Assembly (NCBI GenBank): GCA_023391335.1
Contig: JAEWBG010000045.1
Coordinates: 1 to 52,233 of the forward strand
Length of the DNA: 52,233 bases
Reading direction: 5' to 3'
Origin: Pseudomonadota bacterium
Lineage (GTDB): Bacteria; Pseudomonadota; Gammaproteobacteria; Steroidobacterales; Steroidobacteraceae
The translations under genes and the position numbers were made by a program. Positions 32,299-41,900 of the stretch are shown in pieces. Position 1 is the first letter of the stretch. Each line of letters starts with the position of its first letter. The notes below the pieces were generated by a model. That model saw only the letters and a list, made by a program, of their open reading frames with translations. It was not told where the DNA came from and searched no databases.

Positions 32299-34307
32299 AG
32301 CGTTGCCTCTTGCTGCGAGAGCCGCTTGAGCAATGCTTCGCGAGCCGCACGTCGCGCGCGATCGACCCGAGCGACTTCTTCGACGGGCACTTCGAATTCG
32401 TGAACATCGCGCCACGCAAACACGACGAAGCCCGCGAACGCGGCAGCGAATGCCGCGATCGCTAACGACCAGATGTGCCAGACCATCGCGAACCCAAACA
32501 CCGAGGTAAAGAACGCGGTGTAGAACCCCACCGAACTATTCACCGGCATTTCGATCGGTTCGTATTTGGGTTCAGGTGCGAGTTGCTGCGTTTCCACGGC
32601 GCGCTGCTTGATGCCCCAGTACGCCTCCTCGCCTTCTACATTCGGCATCACGGCGAAGTTGAAAAATGGCGGCGGCGAAGGCGTCGCCCATTCCAGCGAG
32701 CGGCCATCCCACAAATCGCCCGTCACATCGCGCAACTTATCGCGATTGCGGATGCTCACGACGAGCTGTGTCACTTGCGCAATCACGCCCAGAATGAGAA
32801 TTGCGACACCGATGAGAGAGACGTACAACCAGGGCCGCCACTCGAGCACATTGATGTGCTGCAAGCGTCGCGTCATACCCGCGAGACCGAGCACGTAGAG
32901 CGGCGTGAACGTGACCCAGAACCCGATGAAAGCACACCAGAACGCCGCTTTTCCCCAACCTTTATGCAGCGCGAATCCGAACGCTTTCGGAAACCAGAAC
33001 TCCATGCCGGCAAACACGGCGAACACGACCCCACCCACAATAACGTTGTGAAAGTGCGCCACCAGAAACATCGAGTTGTGCGTGAGAAAGTCTGCAGGCG
33101 GAACCGCGAGCAGCACGCCCGTGAGCCCGCCGATGATGAACGTGAAGATGAAACCGAGCGACCACAGCATCGGCACTTCGAATCGCACCCGTCCACCGTA
33201 CATCGTGAAGATCCAGTTGTAGATCTTCACACCGGTACCTACCGCAATGATGCTCGAGGAGATGCCGAAGAACGTGTTGACTGCCGCGCCCGCACCCATC
33301 GTGAAAAAGTGATGCAGCCACACGACCATCGACACGATGCAGATGAATAGCGTCGCCGCCACCATCGAGCGGTAGCCGAACAGCGGCTTGCCGGAGAACG
33401 TGGGAAAGATTTCCGAAAAGATCCCAAATGCCGGCAGCACCAAGATGTACACCTCGGGATGACCCCAGGCCCACACGAGATTTACGAACATCATCGGGTT
33501 GCCACCGGCCGTGTTCGTGAAGTAATTCCAACCGACGTAGCGATCCAGCGTGAGCATCGCAAGCGTTGCGGTCAGAATCGGGAATGCCGCGACGATCAAC
33601 AGGCAAGATGCCAACGCTGTCCAACAAAACACGGGCATGCGTAAGTAACTCATCCCGCGACATCGCATCTTCAATATGGTTGTGACGATGTTGATACCGG
33701 TAATGAGCGTCCCGATGCCGGAAATTTGCACAGCCCAGAGGTAGTAATCGACACCGACACCCGGCGTGTATGTCGTTTCGCTCAGAGGCGGATACGGTAA
33801 CCAGCCGGTGCGAGCGAATTCACCGATGAACAGTGAGACGTTCACGAGAAATGCCCCACTCGCGGTCAACCAGAATCCAACCGAATTGAACGTTGGAAAC
33901 GCCACGTCGCGCACACCGAGCTGCAATGGCACCAAGTAATTCATGAAGCCGAGCACCAATGGCATGGCGCCGAACAGAATCATGATTGTGCCGTGCGCGG
34001 TGAATATTTGATCGTAGTGTTCCGGCGGCAAATATCCCGCGGAGCCGATTGCAACGGCTTGCTGTGTGCGCATCATGATCGCGTCCGCGAAGCCGCGAAT
34101 CAGCATCAGCGTGCCGAGTAAGCAGTACATGATGCCGATGCGTTTGTGATCGACGCTCGTGATCCACTCGCGCCAGAGGTACGGCCACCAGTGCTTCACC
34201 GTGACGAGGATTAGCACGCCGACGATGAGCAAAATCAGAACGATGGAAGTGATGAGCGGAATCGGTTGCGATACGGGGATCGCGGACAGGTCGAGTTTGC
34301 CGAACAT
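32295..34307 (-). CDS. cyoB: Cytochrome bo3 ubiquinol oxidase subunit I
   Basis: The catalytic subunit, 670 residues, close to the family norm of about 660. The metal sites are visible: low-spin heme His in FTAHGTIMILFG, the CuB ligand and cross-linked Tyr in WAWGHPEVYILVLPAFG, the CuB His pair in VVWLHHFFTMG and the heme O and b ligands in LVAHFHNVIVGG. It reduces oxygen to water with ubiquinol electrons and pumps protons. ATG 34307 is preferred over TTG 34313 because AAGGA is correctly spaced. It overlaps cyoC by four bases. Confidence 0.97.
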   Translation of the reverse strand: MFGKLDLSAIPVSQPIPLITSIVLILLIVGVLILVTVKHWWPYLWREWITSVDHKRIGIMYCLLGTLMLIRGFADAIMMRTQQAVAIGSAGYLPPEHYDQIFTAHGTIMILFGAMPLVLGFMNYLVPLQLGVRDVAFPTFNSVGFWLTASGAFLVNVSLFIGEFARTGWLPYPPLSETTYTPGVGVDYYLWAVQISGIGTLITGINIVTTILKMRCRGMSYLRMPVFCWTALASCLLIVAAFPILTATLAMLTLDRYVGWNYFTNTAGGNPMMFVNLVWAWGHPEVYILVLPAFGIFSEIFPTFSGKPLFGYRSMVAATLFICIVSMVVWLHHFFTMGAGAAVNTFFGISSSIIAVGTGVKIYNWIFTMYGGRVRFEVPMLWSLGFIFTFIIGGLTGVLLAVPPADFLTHNSMFLVAHFHNVIVGGVVFAVFAGMEFWFPKAFGFALHKGWGKAAFWCAFIGFWVTFTPLYVLGLAGMTRRLQHINVLEWRPWLYVSLIGVAILILGVIAQVTQLVVSIRNRDKLRDVTGDLWDGRSLEWATPSPPPFFNFAVMPNVEGEEAYWGIKQRAVETQQLAPEPKYEPIEMPVNSSVGFYTAFFTSVFGFAMVWHIWSLAIAAFAAAFAGFVVFAWRDVHEFEVPVEEVARVDRARRAAREALLKRLSQQEATL

Positions 34308-34309
34308 CG

Positions 34310-35239
34310 TCAATCCTTTCCGCCGGTAGAGACTTCACGGCCAGCGTGTTGCGGACTTTCGGGCTGCGGCCCAGGTCCCGGAGGAATGCGTTGGCTCACG
34401 ACTGCATGGAAGAGTTGCGGATCTACGCGTCCGAACGTTGCAGGGGGCACGTTCTGCGTCTGCTTCATCAGCCGTGTGTAAGTGTTTTCGTCGAGTACAG
34501 AGCCGCTGTCTTGTGTCCGTTGCACCCACGCCTCGAAGTCGGGCGATGAGAGGCTGCGCACGTCGAACTGCATGTCCGAAAATCCATCGCCGGAGAATTG
34601 CGCGGACGTACCCCACACCTTCGCTGGACTATCGGCTTGCAAGTGCAGTTGCGAGACCATGCCCGGCATCGCGTAGATCATGGAGCCCAATCGCGGCACG
34701 AAGAAGACGTTGAACACGTTCGCTGAGGTGATCGAAAAATGCACTGGCTTTCCTGCCGGCATCACCAACTCGTTGAGACTCGCGATGCGCTGCTGCGGAT
34801 AGATGAATAGCCATTTCCAATCGAGCGCAACGACCTGGACCTCCAACGGCGCGGTCTTCGATGGCAACGGCCTGAAAGGATCGAGCTTGTAGGAGCCGAT
34901 CCAAATCACACCGCCGATGAACATGATCGTGAGCGTTGGGATCGACCAGACGACGGCTTCGATTCGACCGGAATAGGACCAGTACGGCAGGTACTCTGCC
35001 TTGCGGTTCGATGCCCGGTAGTGCCACGCCATCCAAAACGCCAGCAGGATGGTAGGAATGACAATCGCAAGCATGATCGCCGTCGCGTTGATCAGGATCT
35101 TTGCGTCATTCGCACCCACAGGACCGATCGGGTCCAACACGCCACCCGAACACGACGCAAGCGCGATGCTCGCGAGCGCTACTGAGACACGACTGCATGC
35201 ACTTGCGCAGACGCTGCTCGACGAATGCAAGCGACCCAT
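34310..35239 (-). CDS. cyoA: Cytochrome bo3 ubiquinol oxidase subunit II
   Basis: A 309-residue lipoprotein subunit. The lipobox ALASC places the lipidated Cys near residue 30. Two transmembrane helices (about 45-70 and 90-112) precede a periplasmic cupredoxin fold that lacks the CuA Cys ligands, as expected for a quinol rather than a cytochrome c oxidase. DWKWLFIYPQQRIASLNELV and WGTSAQFSGDGFSDM are family hallmarks. It is first in the cyoABCD operon with GGAGG upstream of ATG 35239. Confidence 0.95.
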   Translation of the reverse strand: MGRLHSSSSVCASACSRVSVALASIALASCSGGVLDPIGPVGANDAKILINATAIMLAIVIPTILLAFWMAWHYRASNRKAEYLPYWSYSGRIEAVVWSIPTLTIMFIGGVIWIGSYKLDPFRPLPSKTAPLEVQVVALDWKWLFIYPQQRIASLNELVMPAGKPVHFSITSANVFNVFFVPRLGSMIYAMPGMVSQLHLQADSPAKVWGTSAQFSGDGFSDMQFDVRSLSSPDFEAWVQRTQDSGSVLDENTYTRLMKQTQNVPPATFGRVDPQLFHAVVSQRIPPGPGPQPESPQHAGREVSTGGKD

Positions 35240-35516
35240 ACGGGAGCCTCCCTACCGGGAGCGCACTAAACAGCTCAAGGGCGAAGATGTTCCGGTGCAC
35301 AACGCCCTGGTCATGCCTCGAACCGACCGTTGCAGTTTGTGCAGAGCGAAATCGATGCGATCGCCAGCGGCGAGGAACACCGACTCGTTTCCGATTTGCT
35401 GCGGCGCTGTTAAGGAGGATTCGCTAACTGCCCTGCGCTTCCGCGTAATGACGCCCACCGTGACGTAGCGACAATGTCGATCTTCGAGCTACGCGTCGCA
35501 TCAATGGAGGAGACCA
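35240..35516. other. Divergent promoter region between cyoA and the beta-barrel-like gene
   Basis: No convincing gene. A plus-strand frame over about 35331-35412 encodes QSEIDAIASGEEHRLVSD followed by LLRRC and stop; its amino-acid composition looks coding-like but it has no start or ribosome-binding site, so it may be a gene relic. CTCCC-TACC-GGGAG (about 35249-35262) is a small hairpin just upstream of cyoA's ribosome-binding site. Promoters for both operons must be here. Confidence 0.5.
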
Positions 35517-36290
35517 ATGAACACCGCAGGGTTGTTCGCAGGGATGCTGGCTTTAGCGATCTTCACAGCACCGTCGCATGTGCATGCCGAAGACTGGAAG
35601 CTCACTACGGGCGCCGATTACACGAACGGCGACTACGGCGGCACTAACGACATCAGCACGCTGTACGTGCCTGTCACGGGAAAGTTTCGCGGCGAACGCG
35701 TGGGCTTGCGAGTCACCGTGCCGTACGTCCAAGTCAGCGGACCCGGGACGATTGTCGATACGGCAGGCCAACTGATTCCCGGTCCCGATCGTACAGACGG
35801 CGGATTAGGCGATGTGATCGTCGCCGGGACGCTCTATGACATCGTCGCATTGCGAGAACAGCGCTTCTACATCGATCTCACCGCCAAGGCGAAGTTCGGC
35901 ACCGCTGACGAAACGAAAGGCCTTGGCACAGGCGAGAACGACTACTCGCTGCAAGGTGAGTGGTACAAAGATTTCGAGCGTGTCGGACTGTTCGGCAGCG
36001 TCGGCTACAAAGTCTATGGCGACCCGCCCGGGACCGATTTCGAGAACGCCGCCTATGCCTCCCTCGGCAGCGATTTCGGTTTCACACGCAATGTACGCGC
36101 GGGACTCATCTTCGACTACCGCGAATCCGCCGTGCGCGGCGGCGATGCTCTCCAAGAGCTCACCTTATTCGCCTCAATTTCCAGCAGTAACGGCATGTCT
36201 CTCCAACCGTACGTGCTGGGCGGCTTGAGCGATAGCAGTCCCGATTTGGGTGCTGGAATCATGGTGAGCTGGAAAACGAACTCGCACTGA
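35517..36290 (+). CDS. Exported beta-strand-rich (outer-membrane-like) protein of unknown function
   Basis: A 257-residue protein with a signal peptide ending near HVHAED. The mature part alternates polar and hydrophobic residues in about ten predicted strands (GERVGLRVTVPYVQVSG, RFYIDLTAKAKFGTAD, NVRAGLIFDYRESA, LGAGIMVSWKTNSH). That pattern is typical of a small outer-membrane barrel. I do not recognise a specific family. AGGAG stands upstream of ATG 35517. It precedes the Arg/Asp-rich periplasmic protein gene by 59 bases on the same strand. Confidence 0.75.
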   Translation: MNTAGLFAGMLALAIFTAPSHVHAEDWKLTTGADYTNGDYGGTNDISTLYVPVTGKFRGERVGLRVTVPYVQVSGPGTIVDTAGQLIPGPDRTDGGLGDVIVAGTLYDIVALREQRFYIDLTAKAKFGTADETKGLGTGENDYSLQGEWYKDFERVGLFGSVGYKVYGDPPGTDFENAAYASLGSDFGFTRNVRAGLIFDYRESAVRGGDALQELTLFASISSSNGMSLQPYVLGGLSDSSPDLGAGIMVSWKTNSH

Positions 36291-36349
36291 CGCAATCGAC
36301 ATGCGCTGCAACGAGCGCAGAACATTCACTCACTGACTAGGAGTTAGAC

Positions 36350-37021
36350 ATGAACAAGTTACTGACAGCTGGATTTCTCACCGCGTGCATGGCGGCGACG
36401 TCCGCTTACGCCCAGGGGCAACAACACGATCGCGACCGCGATCGAGCGCACGATGAAACGCATCAGGCCGACATGGACCGTGTGCAAGACCGCGACACCA
36501 TGATGGACCGTGACATGACCGGCGATCGAGACATGGCGCGCGATCAGGATCGAGACCGCGATCGGGATCACGACAGAGACACCATGGGCGCTCAGGACCG
36601 CGATCGGGATCGTCTGCATCAACAGGACCGCGACCGCATTTACGGGAGCGAGCTAATGAGCGCTCAAGAGCGGCAACAGTACATGAATCAGCTTCGCGCA
36701 TTGCGTACGGAACAAGAACGCGTGAACTTTCGACTGCAACAGGAGCAGCAAATGCAGCAGCGTGCGATGGAGCAGAACGCGAAACTAGGGCCCGCCCCCA
36801 CTCGCAGCCAACTGCAAGCGCAGGAGCAGGAACGGCAGCGCGAACGCACGCAGATCTTCGGCTATGAGCTCATGAACCAAGGCGAGCTTGACCAATATCG
36901 CGAGCAGCTGCGCACCGCCAAGACGCAGGAGGAGCGCGCACGCATTCAAGCGCAACACAAAACCGAGATGCAGGAGCGAGCGCGCGACAGAGGCGTCACG
37001 CTGGCAACGGATGCGGATTGA
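36350..37021 (+). CDS. Arg/Asp-rich periplasmic protein with internal duplication
   Basis: A 223-residue exported protein (signal MNKLLTAGFLTACMAATSAY, then AQG). Residues 25-95 are almost entirely Asp/Arg/His/Met dipeptide-like repeats (DRDRDHDRDTM). Two homologous units follow, about 97-140 and 168-211: IYGSELMSAQERQQYMNQLR versus IFGYELMNQGELDQYREQLR, each followed by a Glu/Arg/Gln-rich coiled-coil with an EQER/QEER motif. The IYG-ELM-YR-EER pattern is common in uncharacterised proteobacterial periplasmic proteins. The charged repeat may bind metal or a surface. Confidence 0.8.
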   Translation: MNKLLTAGFLTACMAATSAYAQGQQHDRDRDRAHDETHQADMDRVQDRDTMMDRDMTGDRDMARDQDRDRDRDHDRDTMGAQDRDRDRLHQQDRDRIYGSELMSAQERQQYMNQLRALRTEQERVNFRLQQEQQMQQRAMEQNAKLGPAPTRSQLQAQEQERQRERTQIFGYELMNQGELDQYREQLRTAKTQEERARIQAQHKTEMQERARDRGVTLATDAD

Positions 37022-37036
37022 GATCGACCCAATCGC

Positions 37037-37060
37037 GAGGGGCCGGCAGGCCCCCTCTTT
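37037..37060 (+). terminator. Intrinsic terminator
   Basis: GGGGCC (37039-37044) pairs with GGCCCC (37049-37054) around GGCA, extended by flanking GA and TC bases, and is followed by CTCTTTC. It lies 16 bases after the stop of the Arg/Asp-rich protein and ends that transcript. Confidence 0.7.
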
Positions 37061-37143
37061 CGGAACTGCGTGCTTGCGGTGACAATTGCGTGAGCATCGT
37101 CCAGCCTCAATAGCCGGGCAATCGCGCCGGCGGAGTCATACTC

Positions 37144-37533
37144 ATGCCTTACTATTTGGCCAAAACCGTGAGCGGTCCGTTCGATCGGGTGGTTGCAGAT
37201 GTAACCGAACATCTGAAGCAGCAGGGCTTCGGTGTCCTCACGGATATCGACGTGCAGGCCACCTTGAAGAACAAGATCGGAGCCGATGTTTCGCGGTATC
37301 GCATTCTCGGCGCGTGTAACCCCGGATTCGCACACGAGGCACTCAAGCTCGAGGACAAATTGGGCGTATTGCTTCCATGTAATGTCATTGTGCGGGAAAC
37401 ATCGGATGGAAAGGTCGAGGTCGCCAGTGTCGACCCGGTGGGCGCGATGGAGCGCACCGGAAATCCCGCGCTGGCGACGACGGCCGAGGAAGTGCGCCGT
37501 CGGCTTTCGAATGCGATCAATGCGGTGAAGTAA
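37144..37533 (+). CDS. DUF302 domain protein
   Basis: A 129-residue cytoplasmic protein that is a single DUF302 domain (PYYLAKTVSGPFDRVVADVT, then EHLKQQGFGVLTDIDVQATL; CNPGFAHEALKLEDKLGVLL then PCNVIV). The two Cys in GACNPG and LPCNV are typical of this family, which forms dimers. Its function is unknown; some members sit near copper or hydrogen-sulfide related genes. It precedes the DUF442 gene by 23 bases and is probably co-transcribed. Confidence 0.9.
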   Translation: MPYYLAKTVSGPFDRVVADVTEHLKQQGFGVLTDIDVQATLKNKIGADVSRYRILGACNPGFAHEALKLEDKLGVLLPCNVIVRETSDGKVEVASVDPVGAMERTGNPALATTAEEVRRRLSNAINAVK

Positions 37534-37556
37534 GAGACGGGCCTGCAGGAACGACA

Positions 37557-38087
37557 ATGAAGTACTTTCGCATTAGTTGCTTGACGCTACTTGCAATCGC
37601 GAACACGGCACTGGCCGGCGTTGACGAGGCACTGCTCAAAACGCTGCCCAATGTGCGCGAACCACAGACGAATCGAATCGTGAGCGGAGCGATCGGTGCC
37701 ACCGATATCGGACGGATCCGCGCGGCCGGCGTGAAGCACGTCATCAATTTGCGCACACCGCAAGAAATGCAGGATCTGAACGAGGGCGACATCGCCAAGG
37801 GGCTCGGGCTCGACTATCACTCGATTCCGATCGCGGGCGCTCAGTCGCTCACTAGAGAAAACGCAAGCAAGCTGGACGAAGCCCTCAAGCAAGCAGGCGA
37901 CGACCCAACGGTCGTTCACTGCGCCAGCGGCAATCGCGTAGGTGCTCTGATCGCGCTGCGCGAGGCCTGGATCAACGGCAAATCCACCGACGCCGCGATT
38001 GCCGAAGGCAAACGCTGGGGCCTGACTTCGCTCGAAGGCGCGGTGCGTACGAAGCTTGAAGAGACGCCGAAGGCGGAAAAGAAGTGA
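37557..38087 (+). CDS. Exported DUF442 (phosphatase/sulfurtransferase-like) protein
   Basis: A 176-residue protein with a signal peptide (MKYFRISCLTLLAIANTALA). It has the fold of dual-specificity phosphatases with the active-site loop VVHCASGNRVGALIAL. Here Cys122 and Arg127 are four residues apart (CX4R) instead of the five of true phosphatases, as in the DUF442/TIGR01244 group that is often joined to rhodanese or beta-lactamase-like hydrolases in sulfide metabolism. ATG 37557 begins the signal peptide. Sulfur transfer is the favoured guess over dephosphorylation. Confidence 0.85.
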   Translation: MKYFRISCLTLLAIANTALAGVDEALLKTLPNVREPQTNRIVSGAIGATDIGRIRAAGVKHVINLRTPQEMQDLNEGDIAKGLGLDYHSIPIAGAQSLTRENASKLDEALKQAGDDPTVVHCASGNRVGALIALREAWINGKSTDAAIAEGKRWGLTSLEGAVRTKLEETPKAEKK

Positions 38088-38424
38088 TGAGGTGATGAAG
38101 TGAAAGCGCGATGCGCACGAACGGTGTGGGCAAGCGGATGTGCAGACCTCGCGCATTGAGCGATGTGTCGGCGACTGAGGCGGGTGCGAAGGCATTTGAA
38201 CTCTGTGCTCTGTGAGTTCTGTATGAGATTCTTTTTGCCACGGGGCCAGAACACCAGCGGCGACGTTCATCCACACATCACACCCGCCAGCGCACACGTT
38301 AGATCTCCATCATCCGTGTGAAATGCTTTCTCCGACTTGCAGCTTCTTGACCTAGATCAAGGCGCCGACACGGTACGTCCCACTACCCTGCCGTGCCCCA
38401 CTCCCGAACCGATATTGGACTTTG
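38088..38424. other. Gap before the truncated haemoglobin gene
   Basis: No gene is visible. The gap begins with a GTGATGAGGTGATGAAGTGA tandem-like run right after the DUF442 stop. A GTTCATCCACACATCACACCC segment (38258-38285) has a TCACACC-like unit. The right half holds the FNR-type box listed separately. Confidence 0.55.
38347..38389 (+). promoter_or_regulatory. FNR/ANR/DNR-type promoter upstream of the truncated haemoglobin
   Basis: TTGACCTAGATCAA (38347-38360) matches the FNR/CRP-superfamily consensus TTGAT-N4-ATCAA in nine of ten defined bases. A possible -10 element TACCCT lies at 38384-38389. The spacing of about 33 bases between box centre and -10 centre fits a class II activated promoter. 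The start codon is 36 bases further on. This predicts oxygen- or NO-responsive expression of the haemoglobin gene. Confidence 0.7.
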
Positions 38425-38886
38425 ATGACAGAACCCGAATTGAGCGACGCAGAACGTCGTGCCCGCATCGTGCAGCAAATGCGAGAACGCACGGGAATCG
38501 ATGAAGCGATGATCGAGCGGCTGGTGCATGGCTTTTATGCCCGCGTGCGCCAGGACGAGTTACTCGGCCCGGTTTTCGATTCGCGCATCCACGATTGGGA
38601 GCCGCATCTGCAACGGATGTGCGATTTTTGGTCGTCAGTCGTGCTCTCGAGCGGCGTCTATCACGGGCAACCGATGCGCATGCATTTGCCGCTGCCGGTA
38701 GATTCCAAACATTTTGACCGCTGGCTGGGGTTGTTCGAGGACACAGCTCGCGAGCTCTTCTCGGAAACCATCGCTCAGGAGTTCATTTTCCGCGCACAAC
38801 GCATCGCAACGAGTCTCGAACTCGGCATCGCGAGCAATCACGGCGTGCTGTTGGGCCGCGGCGAGCGATTCACGCTCGCAGAGTAG
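38425..38886 (+). CDS. Group III truncated haemoglobin
   Basis: A 153-residue heme protein of the trHb3 group. The proximal His is probably His96 in PVDSKHFDRWLGLF, with group III segments LVHGFYARVRQDELLGPVFD and MCDFWSSVVLSSGVYHGQPM. Group III haemoglobins are linked to NO or peroxide resistance in microaerobic conditions; the best known is in Campylobacter jejuni. The ATG at 38425 is used rather than the TTG three bases earlier. The upstream FNR-type box supports an oxygen- or NO-linked role. Confidence 0.92.
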   Translation: MTEPELSDAERRARIVQQMRERTGIDEAMIERLVHGFYARVRQDELLGPVFDSRIHDWEPHLQRMCDFWSSVVLSSGVYHGQPMRMHLPLPVDSKHFDRWLGLFEDTARELFSETIAQEFIFRAQRIATSLELGIASNHGVLLGRGERFTLAE

Positions 38887-38912
38887 TCGGCGCCCTGCAG
38901 TTGCATTTGCCG

Positions 38913-41900
38913 TCACGCGCGATACGTCGTAATGGCACTCGCAAGAACGTTCACGATTTGCTTGAGATCGACGGGTTTTTGCAGGCGTGGCACATCGGCT
39001 AGATCTTGCGGAATGACTGCTTGGTCGTAGCCGGTAATGAACACGAACGGAACGCCGTGCCATCGCAGCTCAGATGCAAGCTCGAACGACGCGCCGTTGC
39101 CTAGGTTGATATCCACCACAGCTGCTGTCGGCGAGCTGCTGTCGATCACGCTGCGCGCTCCGGTCTGAGACGCGCACGGGCCCACGATGTCCGCGCCTGC
39201 GCCGCGTAGTGCACGTGCAGTGTCGGATGCCAGATAGAAATCGTCTTCGGCCACTAAGATGCGCTCGCCGCTCAAGTCGGCTTCACCGCTCATGTCCAAG
39301 ACGCCGCCGAACAAGGTTGCACGCTGTGGCGCATCCGTTTCCAGAATGCTCGCGCCCTCCTTGAGCGGAATTTCCAAATGACATTGAGCACCTTCCGATG
39401 TGATCTCGACCTGACCGCGACCTCCCAACTCATAGGGGATGCGAGCTTCGATGAGCTCCCGGCCGAAGCCCCGGCGTCGGGACGTCGCTAGCATCACACG
39501 ATCGATCTGCGCGCCGTACTCGTTCCAATCGAAACTCAACCACGGTATGCCGCGCTTCTCGATAGTCGTCCACGAGACGCTGACGCGGCCCTTGCCGGTG
39601 GAGAGCGCACCGTATTTGAGTGCGTTAGTGGTCAGCTCATGCACGGCGAGCGTCAGCACTTCCGCTGCCTTCGGTGCAAGCACGATTTCCGGACCTGACA
39701 ATGTGAATTCAGAACCATGTTGAGATTGCGCTCCGAGTTCTTCCTCGAGAATCGTCGCAATGCTCACGCCTGCATTGGCTGCGCGCGTGAGCAACGCTTG
39801 GACGCGTGCGAGCGTCAATAGTCGACCCGCAATCGCCTCCGCATACTCCTTCACGCTCGCTGCGCCTTCGCCGGTTCTGGCGGCGATGGAGCGGATCATC
39901 GCCATGATGTTACGTACCCGATGCTGCAATTCCGCCAACAGAATGGCCTGATGTTCGACGGCTAGCTTCGTTTCCGTAATGTCTTCGGCGATGCCGCCGA
40001 TGCGGTGAACGTGCCCCTGCTCGTCGCGCAATGGGAAGTCGGTGTTTCTAATCCAACGGAATGCCCGATCCGATGGTCGCTGAATGCGAAACTCATGCAC
40101 GACAGAGTCGCCGCGCCGTGCACGCTCGATGTGAGCAAGTGCATGCTCGCGATCTTCAGGGATGATCGACGCTGCCCATTTCTTGATATCGCCCAGAAAC
40201 GCGCCCGCTTCGGCACCATAGATTTTCTCGAGCGCTGGGCTCACATACTCCATGTTCAGGGTCGCAGCATCCCTGATCCACAACGCACCCGAGGATGCTT
40301 CAGAAAACTGACGAAAGCGTTCTTCGCTCTCGCGCAATGCCGACTCGACGCGCGCTCGCTCTGTTGCGGACCAAATGCGCTCTGCCAGTTCTTCGATGAG
40401 GGAAATGTCGCGGGTCCACTCTCTCGGCCATGAATCAGCGACCGTCAACGAAGCGATCAATCTCCCGTCTCTAACGATCGGTACTGCAACGACGGATCGA
40501 AAGCCTCGAGACAGCCAACGCTGACGCGAGGTTTCGATGAACAATGGCGAGGTCAGAACGTCTTCGATAATTGTCGTGCGGCCTGCCATCAGTTCTTCTA
40601 AGACCGCAGGCGATGCAATGGGATGACTGCCCACGAGATTCAGGTCGTCTCCGCGCCGATATGCAGCACGAACAGTCAGGTTGACGCAGCCCGCGTCGTA
40701 TTCGCCATAGAAGACGCAGCCCGCATCCAAACGTTCTCCAAGCAGGCGTGCTGCTTCCTCTTGGATACGAGTCGAGTCGGCGAGTAGCCGCAAACTATCG
40801 CTGAATTTCAGTACTAGAGCTTGGCGTTCTTCGCTCTCACGAAGCCTCGCCTCTGCACGAGCGCGCTCGGCGGCTGCCCAGGTTCTTTCCGCGACTTCAC
40901 TGACGAGCTGCACTTCCGTATGCGTCCACTCGCGCGGCTCACCGTGCTGCACGCCGAAGTTGACGACTTCGCGTCCGTTTCTGATGAGCGAGACCACCAA
41001 TAGCGCACGGGTTGCGGCGGCCAGAAATGCGTCGCGGGCCTTCGCATCCAGGCGCGCATCGCGTGCAGTATCAGCGATCACGACCGGCTCGCCGCGTCGT
41101 AGCTGCTCGCTGATCGCACCCTGCGCCTTCGCCTCGTAATCGACACGATTCGGCAGCAGCGCGCCCCGACGAACGTGTTGAGCGCGAACCCATCCTATGC
41201 GCGAGCCCATTTCCCCTTCAATCTCGCCGTACATCGTGCGATCCGTACGCAGGTATTCACCAACGTGCCGAGAGGCGGTTTGCATGATGTGCTCGGCATC
41301 GCTGGTCAAGGCGAACGCATCGGTCAATTTCAGCAAGAATTCCTTGAGCTCTTCCCGTTCGCGAAGCACCGCCTCGGCACGTTTGCGCTCCGTGATCTCC
41401 TCGTACAGAACCGTTACACGGTCGCCACCCGCGGGGTAAATCCGCAAGTCATACCATCGATTCAAACTCGCTACTGCCTGCTCGATATGTCCAGGTTCCC
41501 CCGTCCGCACAACGCGCTCGTACGTCGCGGTAATCGAATCTTCCAGGTTCGGGATGAGCTCGCGACCGGTGCGCCCTTCAGCATCGGTAGCTGGGATGCC
41601 AATCAACCGTTCGAACGCAGGATTGACTCGCAGCACCCGATGATCGACCGCCTGTCCATCCGCGTCACGGATCAGCTCGAGCTGCGCATAGCCCTGTCCC
41701 ATCGTCTCGAACAGATTGCGATAGCGCTGTTCGCTTTCGCGAAGTGCCGTCTCGGCTCGAGCTCGTTCGATTGCCCCCCACGTGCGCTCGGCCACGTTCT
41801 GAACCAGACGCAATTCGTCGACCGTCCAGCGACGCGGCCTCGCCGTACCCACGGCCAGCGCCCAAATACCGTTGCCCTCGCCGCGGTGCAGATGCACGGC

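Noticed and set aside
32475..33350. Long plus-strand frame of 291 codons opposite cyoB
   Set aside because: It is the mirror of a strongly conserved oxidase gene, is rich in His, Arg and Glu as expected of antisense membrane-protein code, and has no family match.
35049..35468. Plus-strand frame opposite cyoA and upstream
   Set aside because: It runs antisense to the cyoA 5' end and its composition is that of a shadow frame; only the short 35331-35412 frame looks slightly coding-like.
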